DNA from: Komarekiella delphini-convector SJRDD-AB1
GTDB lineage: Bacteria; Cyanobacteriota; Cyanobacteriia; Cyanobacteriales; Nostocaceae
DNA length: 64,000 nucleotides
Assembly (NCBI RefSeq): GCF_014831675.1
Contig: NZ_VJXY01000026.1
Coordinates: forward strand, 52,939 to 116,938
Direction of reading: 5' to 3'
In this document: piece after piece, positions 61,451 to 64,000 of the stretch
Numbering within the stretch: position 1 is the stretch's first letter
How the letters are laid out: the number at the start of each line of letters is the position of its first letter
Program-made: the position numbers and the translations under genes
Notes under the pieces: generated by a model
What the model saw: only the letters and a program-made list of their open reading frames with translations
Told to the model about the DNA's origin: nothing
Database searches by the model: none

Positions 61451-63313
61451 ATGATGCAGCAGAGTTTAGGACAACGGTTATCTAGCCTCAGAGTTGGGCA
61501 AAAAATCGGTTTAGGATACACTCTTGCTTTAGGCATTGCTGTGTCTGGAACAATTGCTAGTTTTAGAGTTGGGCATTATTATCAGCAACAAGGTCAAAAA
61601 CGAGAAGAACACGCACGCAACGAAATAGAGCTTCTGCATCGTTTGCAATCTCGTGTTCTCCAAACCCGCACTCACCAACAACAACTTATCCCTCTGGCGC
61701 AATACCCAGAAAAATTTCAGGATGAATATGCTCATTTACTGAAGCATCAAGCTGAAATTCAAGAAATTTGGACTGAACTTAAAGCATTTGTGGCATCTCC
61801 GATCCTACAAGATCATGTGCATCAAGCAACGATTCTAGCTTTCTTGCAAACTTATGACCGTGTGCCACAACTCTACTCACAGGAATTAAAACGCCGAGTT
61901 GAACGAATTCGTAATCTGAATCTTGCATTACCCACTGATGTTGAGCAAGCCCAAAGGCTAATGTTGGAATTTACCAATAGCGATTTGGCGCTTAAATTTG
62001 ATGGCATATCAGATGATCTGGTGGTTTCAATTAATCAAGCCTATCGAGAACTTGAGTCAGCGGAAGAATCACAGCAACAAGCGAACAAAGTTGTTGAGAA
62101 AATTGTGGTGGCGAGTATTGGATTTTCTGTTGTGATCGCGATTATTTTAGCAATGTTGACCAGTCGAGCGATCGCTCAACCCATTAAAGTTCTGACCAGC
62201 GTTGCGCGACGCTCCACTGAAGAGTCTAATTTTGAGTTACAAGCAACTGTTAAGCAAGATGATGAGATTGGAACGCTTGCCAATGCCTTTAACCAATTAA
62301 TTCGCGCTGTTCAACAACTCTTACAGGAACAGAAAACAGCCAACGAACAACTGGAAACCTACAGCCAAACGCTTGAATCTAAAGTTGAGGAAAGAACCCA
62401 AGAACTCAACGATAAAAATACGCGGTTGCACCAACTCTTAGAAGAACTGCAACGCACTCAAGTTCAGATGGTACAAAGCGAAAAGATGTCTGCTTTGGGG
62501 GAAATGGTGGCAGGTGTGGCACACGAAATCAACAATCCGGTCAACTTCATCCACGGCAATTTGACCCATGTGCAGGAATACGCCCACAGTTTATTAGGTT
62601 TTGTGCAACTCTACCAAAAGTACTATCCCGACCCAGCACCCGAAATCCAAGCTGAGGCGGAAGAACTTGATATGGAGTTTATCCAAACCGATCTACCCAA
62701 AATGCTGGATTCCATGAAAATGGGCACTGATCGCATTCGCCAGATTGTTTTGTCACTCCGCAACTTTTCACGAATGGATGAAGCCGACTTCAAAGCCGTT
62801 GATATTCATGAGGGCATTGATAGTACATTGTTGATTTTGCAACATCGCTTGAAAGATAAACCAGAGCGTCCAGCGATTCAAGTCATTCGTGATTATGGTA
62901 GTCTACCGCCAGTAGAATGCTATCCTGGTCAAATTAATCAGGCGTTTATGAACATCCTGGCAAATGCCATTGATGCCCTGGAAGAAGCCAACATCAAACG
63001 AACCTATCAGGAGATTCAGGAAAATCCCAGCCAAATTACCATTCGGACTTTCATGATTGATTCAAAGTGGATAAAAATTGCAATTTCTGATAATGGAATA
63101 GGGATGCCTGAATCTGTTCAGAAACGCATCTTTGATCCATTCTTCACCACGAAATCTGTCGGTAAGGGTACAGGCATGGGTATGCCGATTACCTATCAGA
63201 TTGTTACTGAGAAACATGGCGGTAAGTTAAATTGTTTCTCAATTCCTGGCAAAGGAACCGAGTTTATCATTCAAATTCCTGTCCAGCAGCAAGTCTGTGA
63301 TGGGGTCGAATAG
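61451..63313 (+). CDS. Membrane sensor histidine kinase with HAMP domain
   Basis: A 620-residue sensor kinase. TM1 at about 20-40 (IGLGYTLALGIAVSGTIASF), an extracytoplasmic helical sensor region (about 45-215), TM2 at about 217-238 (IVVASIGFSVVIAIILAML), a HAMP domain (about 238-290), a coiled coil, then HisKA with His 358 in GVAHEINNPVNFIHGN and HATPase with MNILANAIDAL, DNGIGMP and GKGTGMGMPI. The last 270 residues closely match the HNOBA kinase at 49755, so the two kinases share a recent ancestor or target. No response regulator is adjacent. The ligand is unknown. The next Met codon is only one residue after the first. Confidence 0.92.
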   Translation: MMQQSLGQRLSSLRVGQKIGLGYTLALGIAVSGTIASFRVGHYYQQQGQKREEHARNEIELLHRLQSRVLQTRTHQQQLIPLAQYPEKFQDEYAHLLKHQAEIQEIWTELKAFVASPILQDHVHQATILAFLQTYDRVPQLYSQELKRRVERIRNLNLALPTDVEQAQRLMLEFTNSDLALKFDGISDDLVVSINQAYRELESAEESQQQANKVVEKIVVASIGFSVVIAIILAMLTSRAIAQPIKVLTSVARRSTEESNFELQATVKQDDEIGTLANAFNQLIRAVQQLLQEQKTANEQLETYSQTLESKVEERTQELNDKNTRLHQLLEELQRTQVQMVQSEKMSALGEMVAGVAHEINNPVNFIHGNLTHVQEYAHSLLGFVQLYQKYYPDPAPEIQAEAEELDMEFIQTDLPKMLDSMKMGTDRIRQIVLSLRNFSRMDEADFKAVDIHEGIDSTLLILQHRLKDKPERPAIQVIRDYGSLPPVECYPGQINQAFMNILANAIDALEEANIKRTYQEIQENPSQITIRTFMIDSKWIKIAISDNGIGMPESVQKRIFDPFFTTKSVGKGTGMGMPITYQIVTEKHGGKLNCFSIPGKGTEFIIQIPVQQQVCDGVE

Positions 63314-63376
63314 ATAGTTATTTGAAAATTGCTGTATTGTTTTATTGCGATCGCAAAAGAAAAAACACATTATTTC

Positions 63377-63405
63377 GTAGAGACGTTGCAATGCAACGTC
63401 TCTAC
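63377..63405. repeat. Palindrome GTAGAGACGTTGCA/TGCAACGTCTCTAC (right of kinase)
   Basis: Perfect 14-bp arms around one base, between the convergent ends of the kinase gene and the 2H phosphoesterase gene. It could form a terminator-like hairpin in both directions but has no T-run. A copy lies at 61223-61249. Confidence 0.85.
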
Positions 63406-63411
63406 AGATCA

Positions 63412-63960
63412 TTAGTTGCCAGCCAAAAAACCAAACTCTGATTTAATATTCCAACGCTTACCGTTGTGAAGCAGCAACGTTAAATTGTTAGCCGTAAATG
63501 CAAAATGCAACTGACGCTGTTTAAATTCTGGCCAAGCTGCTCTAAAGTTCTGCTTTGTCAAGTCCCGAAACGCAACCGTCATGTGGGGAGCAAAAGGACG
63601 GGTTTTAGAAACTTCGTCAACAATTCCTAGGTTGCTTTCTGCATAAGCCATCAAATCAGCTTGCAAGGTCAAAAGTGCTTGACTTTTGTCTACATTAATG
63701 TATATAACGCGAGGTGCAAAAGCACTAAACCCATTGAGTGTAACTGGTACTGATTTTTGTTCACTAGCAAACTCCCTCAGTGATGCTTCTAACAGTGGCA
63801 AGTTATCATCTGCCCATTCAAAAGGTGGTTGCAGGGTAATATGAGGCGGAGATTTTTGTGCGCCACGACTGGCATACTGATCAGCAAAGTACTGCTTAAT
63901 TTGGTTGGCGTAATCCTGAATATCCTGCGGCGGTAGGAGGGCGATAAAAAAACGGCTCAT
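63412..63960 (-). CDS. 2H phosphoesterase / 2'-5' RNA ligase family protein
   Basis: A 182-residue LigT-like protein. The two HxT motifs are H40-T42 in SPPHITLQPP and H126-T128 in FAPHMTVAFRD. Members act on 2',3'-cyclic phosphates or 2'-5' linkages of RNA and nucleotides. The start ATG at 63960 gives MSRFFIALLPPQDI, the normal N-terminus. Not to be confused with CpdB-type cyclases. Exact substrate unknown. Confidence 0.88.
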   Translation of the reverse strand: MSRFFIALLPPQDIQDYANQIKQYFADQYASRGAQKSPPHITLQPPFEWADDNLPLLEASLREFASEQKSVPVTLNGFSAFAPRVIYINVDKSQALLTLQADLMAYAESNLGIVDEVSKTRPFAPHMTVAFRDLTKQNFRAAWPEFKQRQLHFAFTANNLTLLLHNGKRWNIKSEFGFLAGN

Positions 63961-64000
63961 ATTTGAAGGCAGGGGAGCGGAGGGGCAGGGGGGGCAGGGG

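Overview
The window is chromosomal DNA from a filamentous cyanobacterium of the Nostocales (Nostoc/Anabaena type). This rests on the allophycocyanin operon apcE-apcA-apcB-apcC with a four-repeat ApcE, a split DnaE whose N-terminal half ends in the N-part of the DnaE split intein, a tmRNA encoding the tag ANNIVKFARKDALVAA, the cyanobacterial atp operon order, an adjacent pair of flavodiiron genes, frequent GCGATCGC (HIP1) octamers, and many short palindromic and heptameric repeats. No ribosomal RNA or tRNA genes were recognised.

Layout. 1-7.2 kb: end of a Dam-type DNA methylase, then housekeeping genes (trpD, a retropepsin-like lipoprotein, carA, a STAS protein, Mini-III RNase, a TrmH-type rRNA methylase, a DUF1816 protein). 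7.2-12 kb: alpha/beta hydrolase, two tandem CAP-domain genes, a hairpin-rich 1.3 kb gap and a DsbA-like thioredoxin protein. 12-22 kb: dnaE-N with the intein half, a dicarboxylate/glutamate symporter, an unannotated 59-residue ORF, an MshEN-like membrane protein, and flv3-type/flv1-type flavodiiron genes. 22-25.6 kb: an IS630 remnant, tmRNA and a methyltransferase. 25.6-32.2 kb: atpI-B-E-F2-F-H-A-G on the minus strand. 32.4-34.6 kb: a PEP-CTERM protein and a methyltransferase.

34.8-39 kb holds the most striking signalling locus: a three-gene unit of vWA protein, PP2C phosphatase and a kinase-like protein that continues into a Zn-knuckle, five WD40 repeats, a transmembrane helix, a PDZ and a TPR region. 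It resembles the TerY-P triads known from comparative genomics, with an unusually elaborate kinase. A HicB-like/PIN toxin-antitoxin pair follows. 40.6-45.8 kb is the phycobilisome core operon. 45.9-49 kb is a possible small metabolic cluster: a putative Fe(II)/2-oxoglutarate oxygenase divergent from a methyltransferase overlapping a heme-oxygenase-like diiron enzyme whose six ligands can be picked out. 49.2-51.2 kb is an H-NOX gas sensor with its HNOBA histidine kinase.

51.4-64 kb: ftsW, an FHA protein with a degenerate methylglyoxal-synthase-like C-terminus, a glyoxylate aminotransferase, a candidate 36-residue membrane peptide, an SLH/OprB porin, a decayed DUF433/DUF5615 toxin-antitoxin module with three visible lesions, a MITE-like element with inverted ends and flanking direct repeats, an unknown 131-residue gene, a 13-unit 21-bp tandem repeat, a second histidine kinase closely related to the HNOBA kinase, and a 2H phosphoesterase.
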